5,033 nucleotides of DNA from JBECKR01 sp040235415 (GTDB lineage Bacteria > Acidobacteriota > Polarisedimenticolia > Polarisedimenticolales > Polarisedimenticolaceae), in NCBI GenBank assembly GCA_040235415.1, contig JBECKR010000144.1:1-5033 (forward strand), in the 5' to 3' direction. Every line of letters begins with the position of its first letter. Position 1 is the first letter of the stretch. Of the stretch, positions 1-5,033 are shown in pieces. The position numbers and the translations under genes are program-made. The notes under the pieces were generated by a model. The model searched no databases, was not told the origin of the DNA, and saw only the letters and a list, made by a program, of their open reading frames with translations.

Positions 1-1013
1 CCGCCCGTCAGGCGGTGCAGCGGCCGCACCAGCGTGAGCCCCAGGAGGTACGCCGCGAGACCGACGCCGAGGAGCATCGCGACGACGAGCGCGAACGTCG
101 TGTTGCGCAGGCGGCGGATCGGGGCGAAGGCGCGCTCGGCGTCCGCCTCCGCCACGATGTGCCAGCCGGGGCCGTCGACGTCGCGCGCGATGCCCGCGAC
201 AGGACCCGCACGCGAGCCGGTGTAGTACGCGAGCCCCTCGCTCCCCGCGAGCGCGCGCGAGGCCGCGGCCGACAGCCTCGCGCCGACGAGCCGCTCGACC
301 GGCGCGGCGGAGCTCGCGAGCACGCGGTCCTCATGGTCGACGAGCAGCAGCTCGAAGCGCATCGGGTCGGGCGCGATGCCGTGCAGCAACCGGTAGAGCC
401 CGCGGAGCTCGACCTCGACCGCGAGGAACCCGAGCGGCTCGCCTTCCGGCGTCGCGACCGCCTGCGTCACGCGCACGATCGGCGTCGCGGAGGCGGGCCG
501 GCGCGGGCTCTCGACGACCGGCTCGGTCCCGCGAATGCTCTCGACCCACCCGTCGCCGAGGTCCGACACCGTCGGGACGGCGCCGCTCGACGCGACCACC
601 GCTCCGCTCGGATCGAGCATCGCGATGCCGCCGTAATCCGGGAAGCGTTTCCAGACCGACTCGAGGTAGTTCTCGAGCCGCCCCCGGGCGCGCTTGCCGG
701 CCGGCCCGCCGGCGTCGCGCCGAAGGATCGACAGGTTCTCGGACACCTCGTAGGAGCTCGAGATGACCCGGACCTCGTAGCGCCGCTCCCGCAGCCACAG
801 GTCGAGGTTCTGCGCGGCGTGCGAGGCCAAGCCGTCGAGCTGCTGCGCGACGTTCTCGGTCAGGGTCTGGGAGTTGTTGCGGTACGACAGCCAGCCGGTG
901 CCGAACGCGGGCAGGAGCGTCGCGAACACGGCGAACAGCAGGATCTTGCTCGTGATCCCGTTCAACCGCACGGTGGCGAGCGCGCGGGTCAGCGCTCTTT
1001 CCCAGGCGAGCAA
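1..1013 (-). CDS. Membrane sensor with double-Cache-like domain and start of HAMP (3' end outside window)
   Basis: This is the N-terminal 337 residues of an inner-membrane signal receptor. Residues 22-44 form a first membrane segment (SKILLFAVFATLLPAFGTGW). Residues 45-303 are periplasmic, and residues 305-328 form a second membrane segment (TTFALVVAMLLGVGLAAYLL), followed at once by VRPLHRLTG, the usual opening of a HAMP linker. The periplasmic part has Cache signatures: YGGIAMLDPSGAVVASS (127-143), TQAVATPEGEPLGFLAVEVE (183-202) and a second module around FELLLVDHEDRVLASS (220-235). The arrangement matches dCache_1 receptors, which bind small ligands such as amino acids or carboxylates. The output domain is beyond the left edge, so histidine kinase, chemotaxis receptor, cyclase or GGDEF protein cannot be told apart. 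The start is TTG, chosen because GGAGG lies 5 bases upstream and the first membrane helix follows 20 residues later; GTG and TTG codons a little further in are weaker options. The gene diverges from the flavin oxidase at 1181. Confidence 0.82.
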   Translation of the reverse strand, partial: MLAWERALTRALATVRLNGITSKILLFAVFATLLPAFGTGWLSYRNNSQTLTENVAQQLDGLASHAAQNLDLWLRERRYEVRVISSSYEVSENLSILRRDAGGPAGKRARGRLENYLESVWKRFPDYGGIAMLDPSGAVVASSGAVPTVSDLGDGWVESIRGTEPVVESPRRPASATPIVRVTQAVATPEGEPLGFLAVEVELRGLYRLLHGIAPDPMRFELLLVDHEDRVLASSAAPVERLVGARLSAAASRALAGSEGLAYYTGSRAGPVAGIARDVDGPGWHIVAEADAERAFAPIRRLRNTTFALVVAMLLGVGLAAYLLGLTLVRPLHRLTG

Positions 1014-1018
1014 GCCGG

Positions 1019-1023
1019 CCTCC
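1019..1023 (-). promoter_or_regulatory. Ribosome-binding site that decides the TTG start
   Basis: GGAGG on the minus strand, 5 bases before TTG at 1013-1011. No ATG precedes the first membrane helix in this frame, so this site is the main support for a TTG start. A second purine-rich GGGGAGG lies about a dozen bases further upstream but has no start codon at the right distance. Confidence 0.6.
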
Positions 1024-1095
1024 GAGACCTCCCCGGACTTCGAATCTCGGGCAAACTTAGGTCCCGCTCCCCTCCCGCAGCAACTCCACCCCCAC

Positions 1096-1150
1096 CGAAA
1101 TCGGGGACATTCCCCGGTTTTCGTCGGATTGGGGACATTCCTCCGTTTTC
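1096..1150. repeat. REP-like element, GGGGACATTCC subfamily, two direct units
   Basis: Two direct units begin GGGGACATTCCCC (1103-1115) and GGGGACATTCCTC (1131-1143), 28 bases apart. Each is followed by a (G/C)GTTTTC stretch. The first can fold: CGAAA (1096-1100) pairs with TTTCG (1119-1123) and GGGGA (1103-1107) with TCCCC (1111-1115) around a 3-base CAT loop. The element sits in the divergent gap, ending 14 bases before the Shine-Dalgarno sequence of the oxidase at 1181, so it may lie in that gene's leader. The same two 13-base variants recur, in opposite orientation to each other, at 2313-2352. I infer a REP-type repeat from palindromicity and intergenic placement; genome copy number is not visible here. 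Confidence 0.7.
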
Positions 1151-1180
1151 CGTGCGAAGAAATAGGAGAATGGCGCGGCC

Positions 1181-2335
1181 ATGGACCGTTACGACGTCAT
1201 CGTTCTGGGGCTGGGCGGAGTCGGCAGCGCCGCGCTGCTCGAGGCGGCGCGGCGCGGCGCGCGGACCCTGGGCATCGAGCAGTTCGGCCCGGCGCACGAC
1301 CGCGGGAGCAGCCACGGGGAGTCCCGGCTCATCCGGCAGGCGTACTTCGAGCACCCGGACTACGTGCCGCTGCTGCGGCGCGCCTACGAGCACTGGGAGG
1401 CGCGCAACCGCGACGCCGAGCGCCCGGTGTTCGAGCAGAGCGGCCTCGTCGTGTTCGGGCGGGAGGACGGCGAGGTCCTCCGCGGCATCGCGTCCGCGTC
1501 GCGGGAGTACGACGTGCCGGTCGAGCGGATCGCCGGCGACGCTCGCGCCGAGCGCTTCCCCGAGCTCCGCCCGCGCCCGGACGACGTCGGCTTGTGGGAG
1601 CCGGGCGCCGGCTTCCTGCACGTCGAGCGCGCGGTCGAGTCGTTCCTCGACGCCGCGCGGGCCGCGGACGCCGTGACCGCGTTCGGCACGCGGGTCGTCT
1701 CCTGGGACGCGACGGCGGCCGGCTTCGAGGTCCGCACCGACCACGGGACGTTCGCCGCCGGCCGGCTCGTCATCTCCGCCGGCGCGTGGAGCGCGGACGT
1801 CCTGCGCGCCCCCGCGGTCCCGCTGCGGGTGCATCGCGTGCCGATGTTCTGGTTCGAGCTCGCGCGCGAGGAAGACGCCGGGCACGCCGCGCACGCCGCC
1901 GCGTTCGCGTTCGACCTCCCCGAGGGGTTCTTCTACGGATTCCCGGCGATGCATCGCGACGGGCGGCGGCTCGTCAAGGTCGCGCCGCACACTCCGGGCG
2001 ACGTTGTCGACGACCCGTCGCGCGTCGATCGCTCGCGGCACGCCGACGAGCTCGCCGCGATCCGCCGCGTCGTCGCGGAGCACCTCCCGGCGCTCGCCCC
2101 CGACCCGGTCGACCACCGTGTGTGCCTGTACACGATGTCGCCCGACGGGCACTTCTTCGTCGACCGCCACCCGCGGCACGACGGCGTCGTGTTCGCCGCC
2201 GGGCTGTCGGGCCACGGCTACAAGTTCGCGCCGGTGCTCGGCGAGATCCTCGTCGACCTCGCGCTCGACGGGCGCACCGCGCTGCCGGCCGGTTTCCTCG
2301 CGCTCGGAAACCGGGGACATTCCCCTATTTCGTGA
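1181..2335 (+). CDS. Monomeric sarcosine oxidase / N-methyl-L-tryptophan oxidase family flavoprotein
   Basis: A 384-residue cytosolic amine oxidase of the DAO superfamily. Members oxidise N-methyl amino acids (sarcosine, N-methyltryptophan) or cyclic imino acids, consuming O2 and releasing H2O2. The N-terminus has the dinucleotide-binding fold VIVLGLGGVGSAA (7-19). GSSHGESRLIRQAY (42-55) matches the family active-site stretch, with Arg49 and Arg52 kept and Ser48 where the Bacillus enzyme has Thr. Cys315 in VCLYT matches the cysteine that carries covalent FAD (Cys315 in Bacillus monomeric sarcosine oxidase). Lys266 in LVKVAPHT fits the oxygen-activating lysine (Lys265 there), and Lys348 in SGHGYKFAP is also kept. 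ATG 1181 is preceded by AGGAG 12 bases upstream, a long spacing; ATG at 1170 is in another frame. The last residues (about NRGHSPIS) and the stop come from a repeat hairpin. Homologues are named solA or soxA; the sequence does not fix the substrate, so no symbol is given. Confidence 0.92.
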   Translation: MDRYDVIVLGLGGVGSAALLEAARRGARTLGIEQFGPAHDRGSSHGESRLIRQAYFEHPDYVPLLRRAYEHWEARNRDAERPVFEQSGLVVFGREDGEVLRGIASASREYDVPVERIAGDARAERFPELRPRPDDVGLWEPGAGFLHVERAVESFLDAARAADAVTAFGTRVVSWDATAAGFEVRTDHGTFAAGRLVISAGAWSADVLRAPAVPLRVHRVPMFWFELAREEDAGHAAHAAAFAFDLPEGFFYGFPAMHRDGRRLVKVAPHTPGDVVDDPSRVDRSRHADELAAIRRVVAEHLPALAPDPVDHRVCLYTMSPDGHFFVDRHPRHDGVVFAAGLSGHGYKFAPVLGEILVDLALDGRTALPAGFLALGNRGHSPIS

Positions 2336-2352
2336 AATCGAGGAATGTCCCC
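2313..2352. repeat. REP-like hairpin overlapping the oxidase stop codon
   Basis: A near-perfect inverted repeat. GGGGACATTCCCCTATTTC (2313-2331) faces GAAATCGAGGAATGTCCCC (2334-2352) with 17 of 19 positions pairing and a 2-base centre. The stop codon TGA (2333-2335) of the flavin oxidase lies at the hairpin tip. The left arm begins with the same 13 bases as 1103-1115, and the right arm, read on the minus strand, with the same 13 bases as 1131-1143. It could slow 3' exonucleases or end transcription, but no T-run follows, so it is not a standard intrinsic terminator. Confidence 0.8.
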
Positions 2353-2390
2353 GATTCCCGGAGGACTACAATCCCGGGCGGAGGCACGCG

Positions 2391-2741
2391 ATGGGAGCGA
2401 GCGACGAGCGCGGCGACGCGCTGCGGCTGATCGAAGGGCTCGAGGGCGGCCGCATGACCGCGACCGACGCCGCCGCGCTCGCGGAGCGGATCGACCCGGC
2501 GCTGGTCTACGTCGCGGTGTCCTACCTGCGCGCGATCCACCCCGCGTCCGACCCGGTCGCCGGCGCCGTGCTCGAGCGCGTGGCCCGCATGACCGCCGCG
2601 AGCCCGACGCTCGTCCGCCGGCATCGCGAGGGCGAACAGGACCCGATCGCGCGCTGGTTCGAGAGCGAGTACGCCTACCGCGACTTCCGCGGCCGCGCCG
2701 CGGACCTCGTCGACCTCATCCTCGACAAGATCGAGAGCTGA
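2391..2741 (+). CDS. Small hypothetical protein, 116 residues, family not recognised
   Basis: I do not recognise this protein. The frame is open well upstream, but ATG 2391 has GGAGG (2380-2384) 6 bases before it, and upstream in-frame codons read through the repeat hairpin and the oxidase gene, so this start is preferred. The product looks soluble, with no signal peptide or membrane segment, and is charged and probably mostly helical. A hydrophobic helix (VYVAVSYLRAIH, 39-50) is followed by an alanine-rich helix (55-70), an Arg/Glu/Asp-rich turn (RRHREGEQDP, 76-85), an aromatic patch (ARWFESEYAYRDF, 87-99) and a C-terminal helix (AADLVDLILDKIES, 103-116). There are no cysteines or obvious metal-binding motif. 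It lies 55 bases after the oxidase on the same strand and may be read through from it, although the hairpin between them argues against tight coupling. Codon use resembles its neighbours. Confidence 0.72.
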   Translation: MGASDERGDALRLIEGLEGGRMTATDAAALAERIDPALVYVAVSYLRAIHPASDPVAGAVLERVARMTAASPTLVRRHREGEQDPIARWFESEYAYRDFRGRAADLVDLILDKIES

Positions 2742-2747
2742 CTCCAC

Positions 2748-2789
2748 GGGGACGTTTTCCAAAACGCCCTTTTAGGGACAGCTGTCTCC
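2748..2789. repeat. REP-like element, GGGGACGTTT/GGGACAGCTGTCCC subfamily, single unit
   Basis: A 42-base unit that matches 3299-3340 at 37 of 42 positions in the same orientation. It contains a tight stem CGTTTT/AAAACG (2753-2758 with 2761-2766) and a nearly perfect palindrome GGGACAGCTGTCTC (2775-2788). Its first 16 bases equal the reverse complement of 3351-3366. It begins 6 bases after the stop of the 116-residue gene and lies before the SnoaL-like gene. Confidence 0.75.
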
Positions 2790-2863
2790 GGCGGCGGTAT
2801 CCTGGCCGCAGGGCGCACGGGGGCTCACCTCGCCGACACGGCACGCCACGAGGAGGAGCCGCC

Positions 2864-3292
2864 ATGATCGGAGCCATCCTGGCCAAGAAGGCCGCGCGCG
2901 ACGCGTTCGCCGCGATCGACCGGCACGACCTCGACGCGCTCATGCGCGCCTGGGGCGCGGAGCCGGTGTTCGAGTTCCCGGGCGGCTCGGTGATCGCCGG
3001 CCGCTTCGAGGGCCGCGAGCGGATCCGCGCCTGGTTCGAGCGCTGGTGGTCGCGGTTCCCGACGACGACGTTGACGCTCGGCTCGATCTCGGTCGAGCGC
3101 ATCGGGGCGCTCGGCGGCACCAACACGATCCACGTCGAGTGGCGCCTCGACGAGACCGACCGCGAGGGCCGCTCGTTCCGGATCCGGGGCGTCACCTCGC
3201 TGCGCGCGCTCGGCGGCAAGGTCGTCCACGCCCGGGACTACGTCTTCGATCAGGACGTCATCGCCGCGGCGTGGAAGGGCGCCGCCGCTTGA
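2864..3292 (+). CDS. SnoaL/NTF2-like small domain protein
   Basis: A complete 142-residue protein with the layout of the SnoaL-like (NTF2-fold) superfamily: small cone-shaped alpha+beta domains that act as hydrolases, isomerases or dehydratases, or simply bind ligands. The first helix AARDAFAAIDRHDLDALMRAW (10-30) leads into PVFEFPGGSVIAGRFEGRE (34-52), the usual strand pair followed by the 'G.f.Gre.ir.wf..w' helix (RERIRAWFERWWSRFP, 51-66). Strands then run through residues 68-129, including NTIHVEWRLDETDREGR and the typical ending GGKVVHARDYVFD (117-129). The start is well supported: AGGAGGAG (2851-2858) sits 5 bases before ATG. No secretion signal is seen. Catalytic residues differ between subfamilies, so I cannot assign a reaction. 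The gene stands between two copies of the GGGGACGTTT repeat and converges with the FAD oxidase on the other strand. Confidence 0.82.
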   Translation: MIGAILAKKAARDAFAAIDRHDLDALMRAWGAEPVFEFPGGSVIAGRFEGRERIRAWFERWWSRFPTTTLTLGSISVERIGALGGTNTIHVEWRLDETDREGRSFRIRGVTSLRALGGKVVHARDYVFDQDVIAAAWKGAAA

Positions 3293-3298
3293 TGTGAT

Positions 3299-3366
3299 GG
3301 GGACGTTTCCCGAACCGCCCTTTCAGGGACAGCTGTCCCCGAAACGCCGATTTGGAAAACGTCCCC
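3299..3366. repeat. Full-length 68-bp REP-like element in the convergent gap
   Basis: The ends are perfect 10-base inverted repeats, GGGGACGTTT (3299-3308) and AAACGTCCCC (3357-3366). The left 42 bases match the unit at 2748-2789, and at its core is the perfect 14-base palindrome GGGACAGCTGTCCC (3326-3339). The element fills nearly all of the 80-base gap between two genes that run towards each other (stops at 3292 and 3375-3373). As RNA it could fold on either strand and might end or stabilise both messages, but it has no T-run. It looks like a paired (two-armed) form of the single unit upstream. Confidence 0.78.
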
Positions 3367-3372
3367 ATCGGA

Positions 3373-4731
3373 CTACGGCGCGATGTTCTGGTTCAGGTGG
3401 AACACGTTGCCGGGGTCGTAGCGCCGCTTGACCTCGCGCAGGCGCTCCAAGTTCCCGCCGTACGCCGCCGGCGAGCGCTTGCCCTCGTCGTCCCCGAGGT
3501 AGTTCATGTACGCCGCGGCCGCATAGTACGGCTCCATCGCGGCGTGCGTCTCGCGCGCCCACGCGACGCACGCGTCCGAGATCGACGGGTCGGTCCACTG
3601 CGCCGCGATCAGGAAGTTGTAGAACTCCGCGCGGTGCGCGAACGCGGTCGCGTCCGGCGCGACCCGCGTCACCGCTCCGTGGACGTGCTCGATCAGCACG
3701 CCGCCCAGCGGCGCCGGGCAGCTCGCGAACCGCTCGATCATGGTGTCGATGACGCCGTCCGAGAGCTCCGCGAGCAGGCTCGTCTTCCAGTAGTTCAGCG
3801 CCCCCCGCGGCCACCCGGCGTCGAGCATCATGTTGAGCGCCTCGTACGGCATCGGTCCGACGGCGTCCATGACGGGCTTCCCGAACCCCTTCGTCGCCGC
3901 GAGCGCCTTCGCGCCGGCCTCGAGCGGCCCCGAGTGGCCGGGAATGATCGCGGCGAGCCGCGCCCCCGACCCGTCCGGCGCGAACAGGAGCCCCGCGAAC
4001 GCGGTCAGCTCGTCCGGCGCCGACGCCGTCAGCTCGCGGAAGTGCCGCAGCACGTCGCGCGCCGCGGCGTACGGCCACGCGATGACGCCGCCGGTGACCT
4101 CAGGCCCGACCGGGTGCAGGCGGTACTCGAAGCTCGTCACGACCCCGAAGTTCCCGCCCCCGCCGCGCAGCGCCCAGAACAGGTCCTCGTTCTCGTCCGC
4201 AGCCGCCCGCAGGACCCGGCCGTCCGCGGCCACGACCTCGGCGGAGAGCAGGTTGTCGATCGTCAGCCCGAGCGTTCCCATCAGGTACCCGATCCCGCCT
4301 CCGAGCGTCAACCCCGCGATCCCGGTCGACGAGATCGCCCCGCCGGTCGTCGCGAGCCCGTGGAGCATCGTCTCGCGGTTGAGCTCGCCCCACACCACGC
4401 CGGCCTGCGCCCGCGCCGTCCGCGCCTCGGGGTCGACCCAGATCCCCTTCATTCCGGCGAGGTCGATCATCAGCCCGCCCTCGCACACCGAGCGCCCGGC
4501 GACGTTGTGCCCGCCGCCGCGCACCGCGACCTCGAGCCCGTGCTCGCCCGCGAACCGCACCGCCGCCGCGACGTCCGCGACCCCCGCGCACCGCGCGATC
4601 GCCGCCGGCCGGCGGTCGATCATGCCGTTGTGCACCCGCCGCGCGTCGTCGTACCCGGGGTCGCCGGGCCGCAGCACCTTTCCGAGAAGACCTTCGGCCA
4701 GCCGACCGAAGTCGGCACCCTTGCTCGCCAT
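3373..4731 (-). CDS. FAD-linked oxidase, PCMH/berberine-bridge-enzyme-like
   Basis: A complete 452-residue flavoprotein oxidase, close to the usual length for bacterial members. Residues about 40-210 form the PCMH-type FAD domain: RGGGHNVAGRS (71-81) carries His75, the expected 8-alpha-histidyl FAD attachment site, followed by LTLGGGIGYLMGTLGLTIDN (141-160) and FWALRGGGGNFGVVTSFEYRL (185-205). The C-terminus RRYDPGNVFHLNQNIAP (436-452) is the BBE domain signature. In bicovalent members a Cys precedes the GGG loop; here that stretch reads GAISSTGIAG (131-140) with no Cys, so FAD is probably linked through His only, as in 6-hydroxy-D-nicotine oxidase. Substrates in the family include alkaloids, sugars and polyketides, and cannot be predicted here. 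No signal peptide is seen. The start is ATG 4731, with GGAGG 6 bases upstream; the frame is open back to 4902 but that extension has no ribosome-binding support and unconvincing composition. Expected to release H2O2. Confidence 0.92.
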   Translation of the reverse strand: MASKGADFGRLAEGLLGKVLRPGDPGYDDARRVHNGMIDRRPAAIARCAGVADVAAAVRFAGEHGLEVAVRGGGHNVAGRSVCEGGLMIDLAGMKGIWVDPEARTARAQAGVVWGELNRETMLHGLATTGGAISSTGIAGLTLGGGIGYLMGTLGLTIDNLLSAEVVAADGRVLRAAADENEDLFWALRGGGGNFGVVTSFEYRLHPVGPEVTGGVIAWPYAAARDVLRHFRELTASAPDELTAFAGLLFAPDGSGARLAAIIPGHSGPLEAGAKALAATKGFGKPVMDAVGPMPYEALNMMLDAGWPRGALNYWKTSLLAELSDGVIDTMIERFASCPAPLGGVLIEHVHGAVTRVAPDATAFAHRAEFYNFLIAAQWTDPSISDACVAWARETHAAMEPYYAAAAYMNYLGDDEGKRSPAAYGGNLERLREVKRRYDPGNVFHLNQNIAP

Positions 4732-4737
4732 CGTGAT

Positions 4738-4742
4738 CCTCC
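4738..4742 (-). promoter_or_regulatory. Ribosome-binding site that decides the oxidase start
   Basis: GGAGG on the minus strand, 6 bases before ATG at 4731-4729. It fixes the 452-residue product over a 57-residue-longer frame that begins at 4902. Confidence 0.65.
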
Positions 4743-4787
4743 GGTGTCGGTCGCCGCGCGGGCGGGGGAGGGGGAGAACGAACCCTG

Positions 4788-4815
4788 ATCTTACCAAAAG
4801 GATCGGGATGGTCGA
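4788..4815 (-). promoter_or_regulatory. Possible sigma-70-like promoter for the PCMH/BBE oxidase
   Basis: On the minus strand TCGACC (4815-4810) and TAAGAT (4793-4788) are 16 bases apart, each matching 4 of 6 consensus positions. They lie in the only AT-richer stretch of the divergent gap, about 57 bases upstream of the oxidase start. This is a weak match, and the organism's own consensus is unknown. Confidence 0.3.
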
Positions 4816-4900
4816 AACCCGATCGTCGCGGACCGCATCGACGGCGCGGTTCGGGCGTCCAATGGAGTGGCGACGGGGCTGCGCGCTCGCGGAGGTCACC

Positions 4901-5033
4901 ATGCGTGCCGGACACGCGCGTCGCTCGTCCGTTCGCCGAATCGCCGCGCTCGCGACCGCCGCCGCCGCGGTCCTTTTCGCCGCGACGCTCGCCGTCGCCG
5001 CCGCCGCCGCCGCCCCGCCGCCCGGAGCTTCCT
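4901..5033 (+). CDS. N-terminus of an exported protein (3' end outside window)
   Basis: Only the first 44 codons are present, open to the right edge. GGAGG (4891-4895) sits 5 bases before ATG 4901, an ideal spacing. The translation is a classic Sec-type signal peptide: an arginine-rich start (MRAGHARRSSVRR, 1-13), a long hydrophobic core (IAALATAAAAVLFAATLAV, 14-32) and an alanine run ending before PPPGAS, with cleavage likely near Ala-Ala-Pro around residues 36-39. There is no lipobox cysteine in the visible part and no twin-arginine motif with the full consensus. The mature protein is outside the window, so its function is unknown. It diverges from the FAD oxidase with a gap of 169 bases. 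Confidence 0.72.
   Translation, partial: MRAGHARRSSVRRIAALATAAAAVLFAATLAVAAAAAAPPPGAS

Noticed and set aside
1036..1050. TTCGAATC, resembling a tRNA T-loop
   Set aside because: No acceptor, anticodon or D arm can be built around it.
1103..1143. Possible CRISPR fragment (direct repeats 28 bases apart)
   Set aside because: There are only two short units, with no regular spacers, and the same motif occurs inverted elsewhere as hairpin arms.
1170..1180. ATG at 1170 as start of the flavin oxidase
   Set aside because: It is 11 bases upstream and in a different frame from the dinucleotide-binding motif.
15..1676. 553-residue plus-strand open frame
   Set aside because: It is antisense to the sensor and then out of frame within the flavin oxidase. 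Its Arg/Pro/Ala-rich composition and crossing of the repeat region mark it as a high-GC shadow.
989..2320. 443-residue minus-strand open frame
   Set aside because: It lies opposite the sarcosine-oxidase-like gene, whose motifs are unmistakable. It shows no recognisable domain.
2313..2352. Rho-independent terminator
   Set aside because: The hairpin is strong but no T-run follows on either strand, and the stop codon lies inside it. Better described as a REP-like palindrome.
874..2430. 518-residue plus-strand open frame
   Set aside because: Arg/Ala/Pro-rich shadow of the oxidase frame, with no motifs.
3352..4788. 478-residue plus-strand open frame
   Set aside because: Antisense to the PCMH/BBE oxidase; low-complexity Arg/Val/Pro composition.
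4732..4902. Longer N-terminus for the PCMH/BBE oxidase starting at 4902
   Set aside because: The internal ATG at 4731 has an ideal GGAGG, and the extension is not like the family N-terminus. It also overlaps the promoter candidate.

Overview
The window is very GC-rich bacterial DNA. Genes are compact, start sites have strong GGAGG-type ribosome-binding sites, and codons strongly prefer G or C in the third position. Long open frames opposite real genes are artefacts of this base composition. The sequence fits a high-GC soil or groundwater lineage (Myxococcota/Deltaproteobacteria, Acidobacteriota or similar), but nothing here fixes the phylum.

Layout, left to right. (1) 1-1013, minus strand: the N-terminal part of a membrane sensor with a first transmembrane segment, a double-Cache-like periplasmic domain, a second transmembrane segment and the start of a HAMP linker. 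It begins at TTG and its output domain lies beyond the window edge. (2) 1181-2335, plus: a complete flavoprotein of the monomeric sarcosine oxidase / N-methyltryptophan oxidase family, with the flavin-binding Cys and catalytic Lys residues in place. (3) 2391-2741, plus: a 116-residue protein I do not recognise. (4) 2864-3292, plus: a 142-residue SnoaL/NTF2-like protein. (5) 3373-4731, minus: a 452-residue FAD-linked oxidase of the PCMH/berberine-bridge type that keeps the flavin-linking His but lacks the second-site Cys. (6) 4901-5033, plus: the signal peptide of an exported protein cut off by the right edge.

The genes do not form an obvious pathway. The two oxidases are each self-sufficient flavoenzymes expected to make hydrogen peroxide, and they face each other across the small genes. 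The more unusual content is in the gaps. Four of the five intergenic gaps hold short palindromic repeats starting GGGGAC, in two subfamilies: GGGGACATTCC (around the sarcosine-oxidase-like gene) and GGGGACGTTT plus GGGACAGCTGTCCC (around the SnoaL-like gene). They look like REP elements. One supplies the last codons and stop of the sarcosine-oxidase-like gene, and another fills the convergent gap between genes 4 and 5. No transposase, CRISPR array, tRNA or rRNA is visible.
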